NCBI GenBank assembly: GCA_028671895.1
Contig: JAPMAC010000209.1
Coordinates: forward strand, 23,954,501-24,018,500
Direction of reading: 5' to 3'
From: Oenanthe sinensis
Taxonomy: Eukaryota > Streptophyta > Magnoliopsida > Apiales > Apiaceae
DNA: 64,000 nucleotides
The notes beneath the pieces are model-generated. The model searched no databases, was not told the DNA's origin, and worked only from the letters and a program-made list of their open reading frames with translations. Position numbers and translations under genes: made by a program. Positions 13,011-24,742 of the stretch are shown here, in pieces (the stretch's first letter is position 1; each line of letters opens with the position of its first letter).

Positions 13011-14269
13011 GTTGTCAAGAGTGATATGGATGAGAGAGAAAATTAAAATATAATATATTGAAAGATATGTCATGATTTGACAACTCTTTTAACAATACCT
13101 ATTAGAGATGTTATTACAAGTTATATATCTCAATTTCATCAAAACTCCATTTTTTTAAATATTCTATTAAAAATTTAAAATTATTATTTTCTATAAAATC
13201 TTATTAAAATTATAATATATTATTAATATTATAATCTAACAATTACACGTAATAATATAATATTTTTATATATTAGATAAATTTAAAATAACTATTGAAA
13301 TTATAAAATGAAATATAAAAAAATTAATAAAACATAAATAATAAAATATTAAATAAAATAAATTTTTTATATATTAAATAATATTAAAGTCAAGAAAAAA
13401 TTTTAATTTTTTTTATTACTGAACTCATTTAAATTTATTATATTATCTAATCATTAGATATGAGCTAAAATTATGAAATATTAATAATAATATAAATCAT
13501 TCATTTAATAATATCAATGATTTCAATTTCCATAGAGCTTTTTTTTTTTGAAAAAATTTCCATAGAGCTAATAATTGTTATCTCAAAATATTATTATAAC
13601 ATTACTTTTATGTACATACATTATTATAATTGGTTTTACAATTTTTTTAAATATATTAGTAATTTGGATTGTTTGTTGATGTGTTAATTAGTGAAAGAAT
13701 AAAAAATATAAAATAATTTTTATAATCTTATATCTTATATCTTATATACAATAAGAGTAAGAGGAATCTTATCCAAATACTAGCATAGATCAAATGATCG
13801 ATTCTTCATAACTACATAATATTATATATAATTATTTATAAGTTATAATTATTATTAATTATAATTTTTCTTACCTTACTTCAGATTATAACTCAAACTC
13901 TATTACATATCTTAATAATATATAAATTTGAACTTAAATAGCTATTTTTGAGTCAAATTAAAAAAATCGTAATTACTGTGCTACTTACACGACAAACATT
14001 GTTTCGGTCATATTTTGAGTTTCAGAAGTTAGAATCAGACGATTTTACAGCGCACGCGAAACTTATAAAATTATCTTTAATTTTAAGATGGTCCAACATT
14101 CAAAATCTAATTAGAGCAGCCGTAATCTAGACAGAAAAGACATTTATGATTTTTTATCAAAGAATTCAATTCCGTTTAGGCTACTTTTTTATAATTGATT
14201 TAAAATATTAAAATACTTTTTATATTAGATTTATATATATACATATCATATATCATACATTATTATGTA
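13011..14269. other. AT-rich non-coding DNA
   Basis: No gene or recognised element is seen. Base composition is very AT-rich. One local oddity is a 13-bp direct repeat (tttccatagagct at about 13527 and 13556) around an A/T tract. The open frame at 13948-14130 has no recognisable features. Confidence 0.5.
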
Positions 14270-14364
14270 TTATACTATACTACTAAAAATATAATAACAT
14301 AAAATCACTTGTTCAAATGAATAATTATATTATCATATTATTAAGAGGTACATGTATATTATAT

Positions 14365-14458
<94 letters not shown>

Positions 14459-14806
14459 TATTATAATATCTATTAAATTTTATATATAATAAATATAATA
14501 TAAATCATATAAAAAATATATCTAAAACTAATATGTATAATCTTAAATATATTAAACATATGTTTGATATATTAAAAAATCATGTTCATAATATTTCGAA
14601 TCAAATTTTTTTATGTAATATTAATAATATTATTTATATTTAATTCCGTTGATGTAAAAATATATAATTTAAATAAGTTAAATAATTAATATAATAATAG
14701 TATATTAAGACTTTTTAAAATCATAAAAATATTAGTAATTTAAAAACTAAATAATTTAATTAATAAAATAAAATATGTGTGCGGAGATGCACGAGTTAAA
14801 ATCTAG
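14270..14806 (+). mobile_element. Probable non-autonomous Helitron
   Basis: The right end reads gtgcggagatgcac (small stem, gtgc pairing with gcac), then gagttaaaat and CTAG at 14803-14806, followed by T. A short hairpin about ten bases before a terminal CTRR next to T is the Helitron 3' signature, and the gttaaaatctag form is common in plants. A plausible 5' region is tatactactaaaaatat near 14272, but no clear TC start was found, so the left boundary is a guess. The body contains the long TA microsatellite. No Rep/helicase is present. Confidence 0.45.
14367..14452. repeat. (TA)n microsatellite, about 43 units
   Basis: An uninterrupted TA dinucleotide repeat of about 86 bp, inside the Helitron-like element. 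Expect length variation and assembly uncertainty. Confidence 0.97.
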
Positions 14807-15265
14807 TATTAATAAAATATGTTAGGGTTTCAAATTTTGGGCCTGAAATTCTTGAAACTGGGGCCACCGGTCCACCAGGCCTTGTATTACAGCCGGTCGT
14901 CTAGTAGTGACAACAAATAAAGCAGCTTACTCTTTGCTTATGTTTATGCAGAGATGCTCCTGTATCTTTCCCTCCGACCACAATTTCATGCATATAGAGA
15001 CATCGAGTTATTTAGTACACCAAGTCCTGGAACAATTATTATATCTAAACTTTACTTTTGGAGTAATAATTTATTAGAGCTGCTCTATTGACTTTTTAAA
15101 ACTTGGTTTATCCCTTTCAATGTTAGAAAGTCCAACTGTCTGCCAATATAGCCTTTAAACCTGGAATTTTCTATCATTCAGCTTTCTGACATATTTTTGT
15201 CGAAGGTGAAATTCAACCTAACCCATGTGTTAACAGTGGATTTTCTAAAAATAATATAAATAAAT
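14807..15265. other. Unassigned non-coding stretch
   Basis: There is no gene. It is less AT-rich than its left neighbour, with a short imperfect palindromic part near 14840-14882 (ggcctgaaat ... ccaccaggcc). Nothing else is recognised. Confidence 0.4.
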
Positions 15266-16313
15266 AGATTTGTTATGCCCAATATTTGGACATGGGTCCT
15301 AGACAGGTCCAATTACATAAATTGGCGGGCCCACTTCACATCTGGGCTGACATGGTTTCAAAGCCCACATCCAGCTCGCATCGCTCTAAAGAGGGTAAAA
15401 TATTCTAAGGCCCTTGGCCTAGCGTGATGTCGTCTCGCTATCTCACCAGCCTTAGATTTATGCAGCATCAGGAAGGAAGAGAGAAGAGAGCCGGCCCTCA
15501 GCCCGGTTCGCTTCTCCTCACCTCCCAGGTCTCATGGACTTGACAGAGAAGTCATCAGCCCGGCTCACTGCCTCCGGATCGCTTCGCTAGCCCGGAGCAC
15601 TTAGCACGGATTTCTCATAATTAGCTGAAAAAGCTCCTAGGCTCATGGGCTCACCTCACTTGATATTATTTGCTGATCTGAAGACTATAGAAGGCCCCCC
15701 GGGGTAATATCTCAACATACTTATATATTTGAAGACAACCAGCCCTACGGGCTCTTATCTCATCAAGGGATTCGCACATGGTCACCTCTATATACTGCTC
15801 CCGTGAGGCCACATCACGCACAACTGCTCCTGCGTGGCCACATCGCGCATAACTCTCTACGGGAACCCCTTGCTCTACAACTCCATGGCAGCCAGCGGAG
15901 CCTAACGGGCTTGGGTCACGGCAGTTACAGACATCTGGGAAATTTGCCCTCCATATCCGCACTGACTTGAGCCGAAGCCTAGCACGTCTTAGGATTTGAG
16001 CCTGATGGACCGGACCAATACCTAGCCCATATAGGTAACTTGTCCTCCAAGAACTACGTGTAGCTTGAACCCCTATATAAATGTTACGTAGGCCTCTTGT
16101 TTCAGTGGAATCGATAGTTGGCAGCAAGAAAACAAATATTTTCTCTGGCCTTCTAACAAATCAACAACAAGATCAGCTATCAAAATCCATCACTTTCCTC
16201 CCGTGTTCTTCGCGTTCTTCATCAAGTTCATCAGCAAAATCAAAATATTTTACTCCATGATTCCAGCAAACCTCCAAATTACTGTTATACCAGTTTCTCC
16301 CTATAACAAGATT
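15266..16313 (+). mobile_element. Solo LTR (15271-16308) with AGATT target duplication
   Basis: The unit starts TGTTATGCCC at 15271 and ends CTATAACA at 16308 (1038 bp), with perfect inverted ends TGTTAT/ATAACA. It is flanked by agatt at 15266-15270 and again at 16309-16313, the 5-bp duplication expected of an LTR element. No internal domain is present, so this is a solo LTR left by LTR-LTR recombination (or a very small TRIM). A TATA box (tatataaat, about 16074-16082) points right. The same family occurs inverted at 19734-20495; this copy has about 275 bp more (about 15670-15945). The minus-strand ORF at 15666-16127 spans the LTR and has no protein family resemblance. Confidence 0.85.
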
Positions 16314-17064
16314 CTAATAATTTAAGACACTATAATATAAATCTTTATATTACTTTTTTTTTTTTATCATTATTATAATATTAAATTTAAATCTCATCCA
16401 TATTAAAGTAGTGTGAAAAAGGAGAGAAATGAATACTTAATTAATAAAAACAAGATAATGAATGGTTCTACTACACTTATTAAAATAAGGAATGGAAAAT
16501 GAATGTTAAGCTTTTAGGGAAATACTAGCATACTGTTGGAGTATTATTTTTGACATGTTACTTATAATTTTAGGTAAGGAGCTCATATAAGTAATCTGTT
16601 GGAGTTGCTTTAATGTATTGATTAGTTACCTCAACATCAAATATTAACACATCTCAGCAGTGTAATGTGCACGATTTTAACACATCAGCATGTCATATCA
16701 CTTTTCTATCCATTCCGTTAAATGAGTTGATTGCAAAAATTTTGAGTTCAATAACTCAATTACAAGTTGTGTGGGAGTTGAGTTATGTTTTAGTCATTTA
16801 ATCTCAGTAGAATATGAGAACTCGAAGTGACACATTCCTGTTCGAAGAAAGACATTCGCTGGATCAGAGCTATTACTGAAATGGAAACCGATTTTATACA
16901 TGGCTAAATCAGAAGTTTCTGCCAGAACAAAAGCTTAAAATAACTAAAACAGAATATAGAATATATAATTGGATGAGTTGTATCCTAACATCAGCATTTA
17001 TAGATTTCTAAATTGATCACAAAACACTAGATTTTGGATCTCCAAATAGAAAAACAGAACAACT
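16314..17064. other. 3' flank of GH3, no gene
   Basis: AT-rich non-coding sequence. The part nearest 17064 should hold the GH3 3' UTR on the minus strand; no canonical AATAAA signal stood out. No repeat or element was recognised. Confidence 0.4.
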
Positions 17065-19504
17065 TCAACTTGACATGATGTTCGTCCATTGCTTATGCCC
17101 TGGAGCCCACTTGGGGCATTTTGGACTGAAGTAGCTTGACACAACTCTTGAGTTTAACAGCTCAACAATGGGTGCAAATTTAACACAGCGGGGTGTCTTG
17201 TACTGGTTTATTGAAGCACCTAAGCTGATGGCATAATCCATAAGTTTATCAAAAGTTCCTGATTCCACAATCCTGATTTCAAGTGGTCCAATCGACTTGT
17301 CCGAGGCACGACCTTGACGGTATACACTGTTAAATGACTCTTCAGTTGCTAAGCAACAATCCTCAAAAACTGATGGAGGAATTGGGATTGTTCCATTGAC
17401 ATTAAGTTCCCAGAATAATACATAGTGTCCTGGGATGGTTGTCGTGTCTGCATAGCTTGTGTACTCGATCAAAGTTGCATCAAATGGCATCAAATGTGTG
17501 ACAGCATTTTTTACTGCGTTTTGTAGCTCAACTTCATCAGTTTTATCAGAATCAATGCTTAGAACGACGTTTTTGCGGCAAATGAAGTTGAATTGTGGGG
17601 CCTTATTCTTGAATCCTGCAACTCTAAGTACATCTCCGACCCTGTATCGATAAAGCCCTGCCAAAAATAAAACATATGTCTGTTAGAATCGACCTAATAA
17701 TAAACTCATAAAACAAGATATAAATGTCAAGTTTGTTTTGAAACTTACCGGCATAGGTGGTGACAACAAGCTCATACTCATGTCCGAGCTTAACATCAGC
17801 CAAATCAACCAATTCTTGTTGTTCTTTCTCGTTTAGAGATTCACGGACAGTGATAGAATTTGTGACCACATTATTTTTATTGAGAGGCAAGAACTCAAAG
17901 TAAGCCATGGTAGGAATAAGTGTATAAGAGACATCACTAGGCTTACAAAGCGGGTTAAGATTGACACCAAAATAGCATTCAGAAGAAGCATACATGGTGC
18001 AAACAAGTGGGAGGCCATTGCTATAATAATCAAGTGTTGGAATATACTGTGACATGGTCCCTGTTACAATAACATCGACATATTTGGTATTAGGCCACAA
18101 CCTAGTCAAGATTCCTTGCCACGATTTTTTGGTACACTCAGATTCAATGAAATTGGCTAATTTAGGGTCCGGCTTGAGAATTTTAAGCACAGATTCTCTG
18201 ACAGATGGGTCGGTGATTTCATGGTTAAGGGTCCCGGTTTGGATGTCATGACACAATATAGGCCAGTGCTTTTCAAGAAACCTGATGGCCCGGATAAAAC
18301 CGGACGCAAAAACGGCTCCAACACGAAGGACTTCATTCTGGAGGCATAAACCACAGAGAACTTGGGAGTACATGCTCTGGTAAGAGTCAGAGCAAAGAAT
18401 GGTTTCATTTGGGCTAGTGTAGTTTGTGTATGGGTCATAAGGTCTGTTTTTGAAGTGGGAACTTTTGTAGTAACTAGTTAGAACAGGACGAGCAAAAAGG
18501 CCACCAGGAGTTTTAGATTCTGATTTAATGAACAAAAAATACATCCCTTTGCCTTTGTCTAGGCCAGGAACAAACTGATTCATCACAGGCATCAAAAGGC
18601 TGTACAACAGTGATCTCCTCTCCAGCTCCTCTTCAATTGTGGGCATTAGTTTTCTTTCACCTCCAGATGTCCCAGAACTGCACAAAAAAGCAAAACCATA
18701 ATATAATATATTTTATTCTTTAAACTAAAAAAATAACACATAGTTTTTCGATCAAATAATCTATCCTACAAATTACTAGTTTGCAAGACTTAGCCTAACA
18801 GATACGGATCTCCCCTTACCGAGAGTTACCGGGTTCAAGTCAAAGTCGAGACATGTGTGCAGACATGTGTGCGTGAGTATTTAAATTTATGTGATTGACC
18901 TTAACCGAAAAAACCAAAAAAAAAACTACAAAGCCGTAATTTCTGGTACTGTAAACTTGATTTATGGTACTAACGTGAACGTGATTTGTAGTAATATGAT
19001 CATCAATTTGCATTACTGAGACACGTGATTTGTAGGCTAAAATGATTCGAAACAGAACATACTGATTGAATGTACTTGTTTAAGTTTTGTAGGCTAAAAA
19101 GAAAATGATCTAAAGAAGAAGACCATGTTTAACATGACCCATGTACATTCATTTATATACATGCTAAAAGTATACCTCGTTAAGAACTCAGAAATAGGGT
19201 GAGAGCAAAGGATGGGAGACTTATCACCATTAGCAATACGATTAATATCAAGCTGTATATCTTCATATTTGATAACGGGAACGATTTTCTTGAAAGTATC
19301 TCCATCAGTTTCACCAGCAAGGCCATGGCGTCGAAGGTATTCGACATGGGCATTGCTGGAGAGTATTTCAGAAAGAACAAGATTTTGAATTTCATCAGGT
19401 TTAGATGTAACATCTTCAATAAACTGAAGAGCCTTTTTGTTCTTGTCAGAAACACTGAAGTCTGGTGATAGTTTATGTGGAGATTTCTTTGGTGCTTCAG
19501 GCAT
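17065..19504 (-). CDS. GH3: GH3 acyl-amido synthetase (auxin conjugation), three exons
   Basis: Exons are 19504-19176, 18677-17749 and 17657-17065, with GT-AG borders at both introns. The sum is 1851 nt, which gives 616 residues, close to the roughly 610 usual for the family. The start MPEAPKK is shared with Arabidopsis GH3.5/GH3.6-type group II enzymes. ATP/AMP-binding motifs are all present: SSGTSGGERK at about 110-119 (formed across the first splice junction), YASSE at about 337-341 and YRYRVGD at 422-428. Other strongly conserved parts are YTNYTSPNETILCSDSYQ and SPKCPKWAPGHKQW near the C-terminus. The family adenylates indole-3-acetic acid and joins it to amino acids such as Asp in the cytosol, lowering active auxin. 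No frameshift or stop was seen, so it is judged functional. Substrate choice (IAA versus jasmonate or salicylate) is inferred from resemblance only. It is the only host gene in the window. Confidence 0.95.
18773..18925 (+). mobile_element. SINE-like insertion in GH3 intron 1
   Basis: A tRNA-like head has a weak A box (tagcctaacag, about 18788) and a B box (gggttcaagtc, about 18830). It is followed by a body ending in A-rich sequence (ccgaaaaaaccaaaaaaaaa). The 7-bp word ctacaaa stands just before it (18766-18772) and again just after (18926-18932), fitting a target duplication. It lies antisense to GH3. Length is about 150 bp. The call rests on this layout, not on a known family match. Confidence 0.55.
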
Positions 19505-19603
19505 GGTGTGTATATGTTTATATCACAGAAAGAAATGTAATTTGTTGTGTTCAAGAGGAGAAAGATGGGGTGGTGGTGGGGAGAAAAGAAGAGGGAAGAG
19601 GGG

Positions 19604-19611
19604 TTTATATA
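19604..19611 (-). promoter_or_regulatory. GH3 TATA box
   Basis: On the minus strand this reads TATATAAA, about 100 bp before the ATG at 19504. Transcription would start near 19575, giving a 5' UTR of about 70 bases that contains a CCACCACC-rich stretch. A second TATA-like run lies at about 19650-19662. I found no TGTCTC auxin response element between the TATA box and the LTR at 19734. Confidence 0.6.
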
Positions 19612-19733
19612 GGCCTAATTAAGGTGCAATGTGGTCCAGCCTTGTGAGCTTTTATATATAAACTGCTGAATATTTGGTATTCCAGTACATCCCAGTCCCA
19701 CTTTAATATTTATAACATACATAAAATAACAAT

Positions 19734-20495
19734 TGTTATACGAAGAAACTGTTATAACATTAATTTGGAGGTTTGCTGGAATCACAGAGTAAAACACGAT
19801 GATTTTGCTTATGAACTTGATGAAGAACGCGAAAAATACGGGAAGAAAGTGACGGATTTTGGTAACTGATCTTGCTGTTGATTCGTTAGAAGACCATAAA
19901 ATATGTTTACTCTCTTGCTTTCAACTGTCAATCAACAAAAACAAGAGGTCTACGTACCCTATTTATAGGGGTTCAAGTTACACGTAGTTCTTGGAGGACA
20001 AGTTACCTATATGGGCTAGATATTGGTTCGGTCCATCAAACTCAAATCCTCAGATGTGAAGGGCTTTGGTCCAAGTCCGTGCAGATATGAGGTGCATAAT
20101 ATCAAGTGAGGTGAGCCCATGAGGTTATGAGTTTTTCAGTTAGTTATGAGAACCCCGTGCTAAGTACTCTTGGCTAGCGAAGCGACATGAAGAAATAAAG
20201 TCAGACTGAGCCAGCCGGGCAGAGGGCCTCTTTGTCAGGTCTATGCGACCAGGGAGGTCGACTCTCCTCTCTCTGTATTAGATCGTGTGTAGATAGCTGC
20301 GAAGCGATCCCAAGGCTGGTGAGCTAGCGTTGAGATTCCACGCTAAGCCAAGTCTCTTAGAATATTTTGACATCCTTATCACGATGCGAGGTGGGCATGG
20401 GCTTTGCTTCCATGTGATCCCGGATATGAAGTGAGCCGGTCAATTTATGTCATTGGACCTACTTAGGACTCATGCCCAAATGTTGAGCATAACAA
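19734..20495 (-). mobile_element. Second LTR of the same family, inserted in the GH3 upstream region
   Basis: On the minus strand it starts TGTTATGCTC (20495) and ends ATAACA (19734), 762 bp. It aligns end to end with the LTR at 15271-16308 in opposite orientation, apart from a gap of about 275 bp; the first 60 bases are about 80 percent identical by eye. The flanks are acaat (19729-19733) and acaag (20496-20500), an imperfect 5-bp target duplication. No internal domain remains, so it is a solo LTR. It stands 123 bp behind the GH3 TATA box and in the same transcriptional direction as GH3. Confidence 0.82.
19961..19967 (-). promoter_or_regulatory. LTR TATA box facing GH3
   Basis: On the minus strand this reads cctataaataggg, at the place where the sister LTR has tatataaat. 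Transcription from it would run leftward through the LTR end and into GH3, whose ATG is about 460 bp away. Activity is inferred only. Confidence 0.5.
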
Positions 20496-20498
20496 CAA

Positions 20499-20670
20499 GT
20501 TTATTTGTGCAACTGTTATGAGAGAATTCATGTGAGATGGTAAGGGCTTATTTTTTGTCTTCCCATGTGTTGTGTTCGACTTTCGCTCATCCTAAGATTT
20601 GTTGTATGACATATACGCCTAATTAGACCAAAAAAAAGTTTATTTGTGCAACCGTTAGCCTGAGAATTCA
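20499..20670 (+). mobile_element. SINE-like insertion (20532-20636) with long direct repeats
   Basis: The sequence agtttatttgtgcaac...gagaattca at 20499-20531 recurs at 20637-20670 with a few differences. Between the copies lie about 105 bp with an A-box-like start (gagatggtaagggctt), a B-box-like word (gtgttcgacttt) and an A7 tail (aaaaaaa) directly before the second repeat. This is the layout of a short tRNA-derived SINE flanked by its target duplication; about 33 bp is long for such a duplication. Confidence 0.45.
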
Positions 20671-22471
20671 GCAAAATGACGTTTGAAGTGGGTTTGAAAG
20701 TATTGTAATTAATGACGTTGATAGATCCGTAGAATGGTGATAATTGCCCCGTTTGTCTATCCAAGGATATATAAATTTGTTAATTAAAATGATTTTCTAT
20801 GCTTATTATGTAAAATTTTAGTTAAAGGAAAGAACATTTACTATAATTGTATTATCTATAACAATTATCATGTAAAATTATATATGAGAGACTCACTGAT
20901 TTGACAAATATAGAAGATCAGATATTATTATCTTCAACTTTTTGTTAAGAGGAAGAAGGTTAGAGAGCATCAATTTTTAGATATCACTAAATAGTGACAC
21001 ATATATGTCATATATGCGTCACATAGATAATTTAGCTAATAGACTTTCATCCTTGGAGATGCTCTTATAAGCTACTATTGAAAATTACATACATTTTTTA
21101 ATTTCTGAATTATTTATAAAATAAGTCAAACGGATTGGTGGCTAAAAATTTTGGACACAAGAAAATAAAGTTCTCTTTACCTAACAAAATGTTAGATTTC
21201 TTTAGTTTAAATAAGAATATCAATACACATGAAAGATTAATTAAATATGATGATTTCTCTTGGTCTACATTGTTTAATATTTCATTTCAATTGTAATTTA
21301 GTTTATTCTTGCTTTCCTGAGTGAAATTTACAATATTATAAAGTACTATTTATTAATTTATAAATAGATATTCTGGAATAAGGGGAATCTTATTTATAGA
21401 TAATTAAATTATTCTTAAATTTATTATTTATTTTGATTCAATATTATTATTAGTATAAGTATTATAATTCTAACAGCATTACAAAAGTAAAGCATATTTT
21501 TGTTCATAGAACTCGTAATTAAATATTTATAATTTTATTTTATAAAAATAATTATAGTATCTCAATTATTTAATTACAATTCATATTTATCAGATATTAA
21601 ATGATGTCATTAATAATAAATAATTATTTTATGTTAATTTTATTCTTATTTGCCATTTCGTATCATCAAATGATGTCATGTTTTTTTACATACAATATTT
21701 TTGAGTTTTGTCTGCTGTATACTAATTATATTATTAGAAAATTAATAATTATTAAGAAAAATATAATATTATATGAGTGATAAAATTTGAATTCTTTAAT
21801 ATATATTTGGATTAATAACATAAATTTTTAATCTAAGTTGAAGATATTATTGGCGAAATTTGAATTTTAAACAAACCCTTTTAATTAATTAAAATTAAAT
21901 ATAAGAAAAATATAAATTATAATATATTATTATAATATTTAAAACAGATATATCATATATATAACTCTATCACCGATAGTCCTCCTTTTATTCAACTATT
22001 CATAGATAATATTATAATATATCTAAGTTATATTATATATTTTCAATTTTAAGAATCATACATACCCTATATTTTTTATTTAATATAATTATACTCACAT
22101 TCAATTCAATTTTATCATCATTCAAACTTTTTTATTTATTTAAAATTATGAGTTATAATTAAATTTTATGAATATTGATATATAAACAACGTTGTATAAA
22201 AAATGAAGAAAAAAATTAATAACAAAATAAATGATCACATTAAATTAAATATTTAAATTATATAAAATAATTAATATATAATTTATTAATATCATCCGTA
22301 CTTTACACGAATTATAAGCTAGTATAAAATAACTATAATTAACTGTTCAACCGCCCGAGTAAGAAATTTGGAGCTTTTTTCAATTTAATATATTTTTAAA
22401 TATAATATAAAATATTAGATTTTTAATAAATTATTACATTAATATCGACAAATATATCAAAATTAATAATA
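20671..22471. other. AT-rich DNA with a second possible Helitron 3' end
   Basis: No gene is seen. At 22299-22322 the sequence ccgtactttacacgaattataagCTAG followed by T resembles the Helitron 3' end at 14806, but the stem (cgt/acg) is weak. A 5' end near 21715 (tatactaattatattattag) is possible but unproven. The rest is low-complexity AT-rich sequence. Confidence 0.3.
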
Positions 22472-22691
22472 CTCCCTCCGTCCCACCCAATTGTTTACGT
22501 TTCGGAGAGAAGGTCCGACACGCATTTTAAATTGCATATAAAGTATATTTCCATAACTTATTTTTAAGTTTTTTTTCTGAATAAAAAAAAATTTTAAAAA
22601 TAAGTTATGGAAATATACTTTATATGCACCTTAAAATGCGTGTCGGACCTTCTCTCCCAAACATAAACAATTGGGTGGGACGGAGGTAGTA
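22470..22691. mobile_element. Stowaway-type MITE with TA duplication
   Basis: The element runs from CTCCCTCCGT (22472) to the inverse at 22689 (gggacggaggtag), flanked by TA on both sides. The arms are about 95 bp and almost perfectly complementary, so the element folds into a long hairpin with an A/T-rich loop. CTCCCTCCGTCCC termini with TA targets are the hallmark of plant Tc1/mariner-derived Stowaway elements. No coding capacity. Confidence 0.93.
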
Positions 22692-23240
22692 CTTTTTATT
22701 TATATTTTTATTCATATTTGAAGTGCATTAGAAAAGTAGCCGATGAATTACACATAAAATAGTATAATTAAATTAAGCAGAAAAATGAGGTTTTTAAGTT
22801 TCAATGAAGAGCCCGTAAAAATATTTTGAAATTCTTATTTAAACAAATTTATTTGTTATAAATTTTTTTAGGTATAAATACAATTTAAACCCCGCGTTAT
22901 TAAGAATATACTGAAAATGCACACCTAGAGGTGAATATGTGTTATATAACCAAATTATTACCAATTTATGGTTAACATTGTGCAATTTTAAATATTACCA
23001 AGTTATTAACCTGTTAGCTAGCTAAATTCAATTTCAGTACACTATCGGCTAGCTACTATATGCAGTACAGAAAAGTAAATAATACAAGATCTTTTAGCCA
23101 TGTTTGACCCTTATCCTTTATGATATACCTCCTGGTCTCCTACGAACTAGTAATAAAGAATATTATTAATAACTATAAAACCGATTACTAGACTATAATA
23201 GTATTCCTCCCTTCAACCCTTGCAACTAATACTAGCTTGC
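22692..23240. other. Unassigned non-coding stretch
   Basis: AT-rich, no gene and no recognised element. The last bases (cttgc, 23236-23240) would be the target duplication of the LTR that starts at 23241. Confidence 0.4.
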
Positions 23241-24224
<984 letters not shown>

Positions 24225-24742
24225 ATCTCCCTCTTTTTGATGATTACACAAATATAATTTAGGAGAATAAATACTCTCCCTAAATTCCTGCAATCCTGTA
24301 AACACAAGATATAAAATTGCACAAATCATAATAATATGTTAAATTAACTAGATATAAAATTTAAGCCCAAAATATCCATAACATAAAATTAAAAACCATG
24401 CATACCAACAATTATCCAAAATAACCAAGTATCACAACCTACAAATATTCAGAAACTAGTAAAATATTCAACCACATAGAAGCAAACATTAAAACAAGTC
24501 TAAGCATGCTTGCAAAATATTTAAAAATTAAAAGACTACCCCAGACCCAACCTATTCTCCTAATTTCCCCCCCTAAATCATTAAAAAAGTAAATTAGAGG
24601 CGATCCTGGTCATCTTGGGCAACATCATCTTCATTGTCTGCAAATTTCTCTGTAACTGCTGAATTTTTAACATCTGGACTAACTGTGACTCCTGCTTGCA
24701 TTTGATCGATAGCTTTCTCAAAACTCTTGATACCAGTATTGG

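Noticed and set aside
15666..16127. 153-residue minus-strand ORF between the Helitron-like block and GH3
   Set aside because: It lies wholly inside the solo LTR, has arginine-rich low-complexity translation and no counterpart in the sister LTR, which has a gap there.
17459..17653. Plus-strand ORFs antisense to GH3 exons (also 18054-18251 and 19199-19468)
   Set aside because: They mirror conserved coding sequence and do not resemble any protein.
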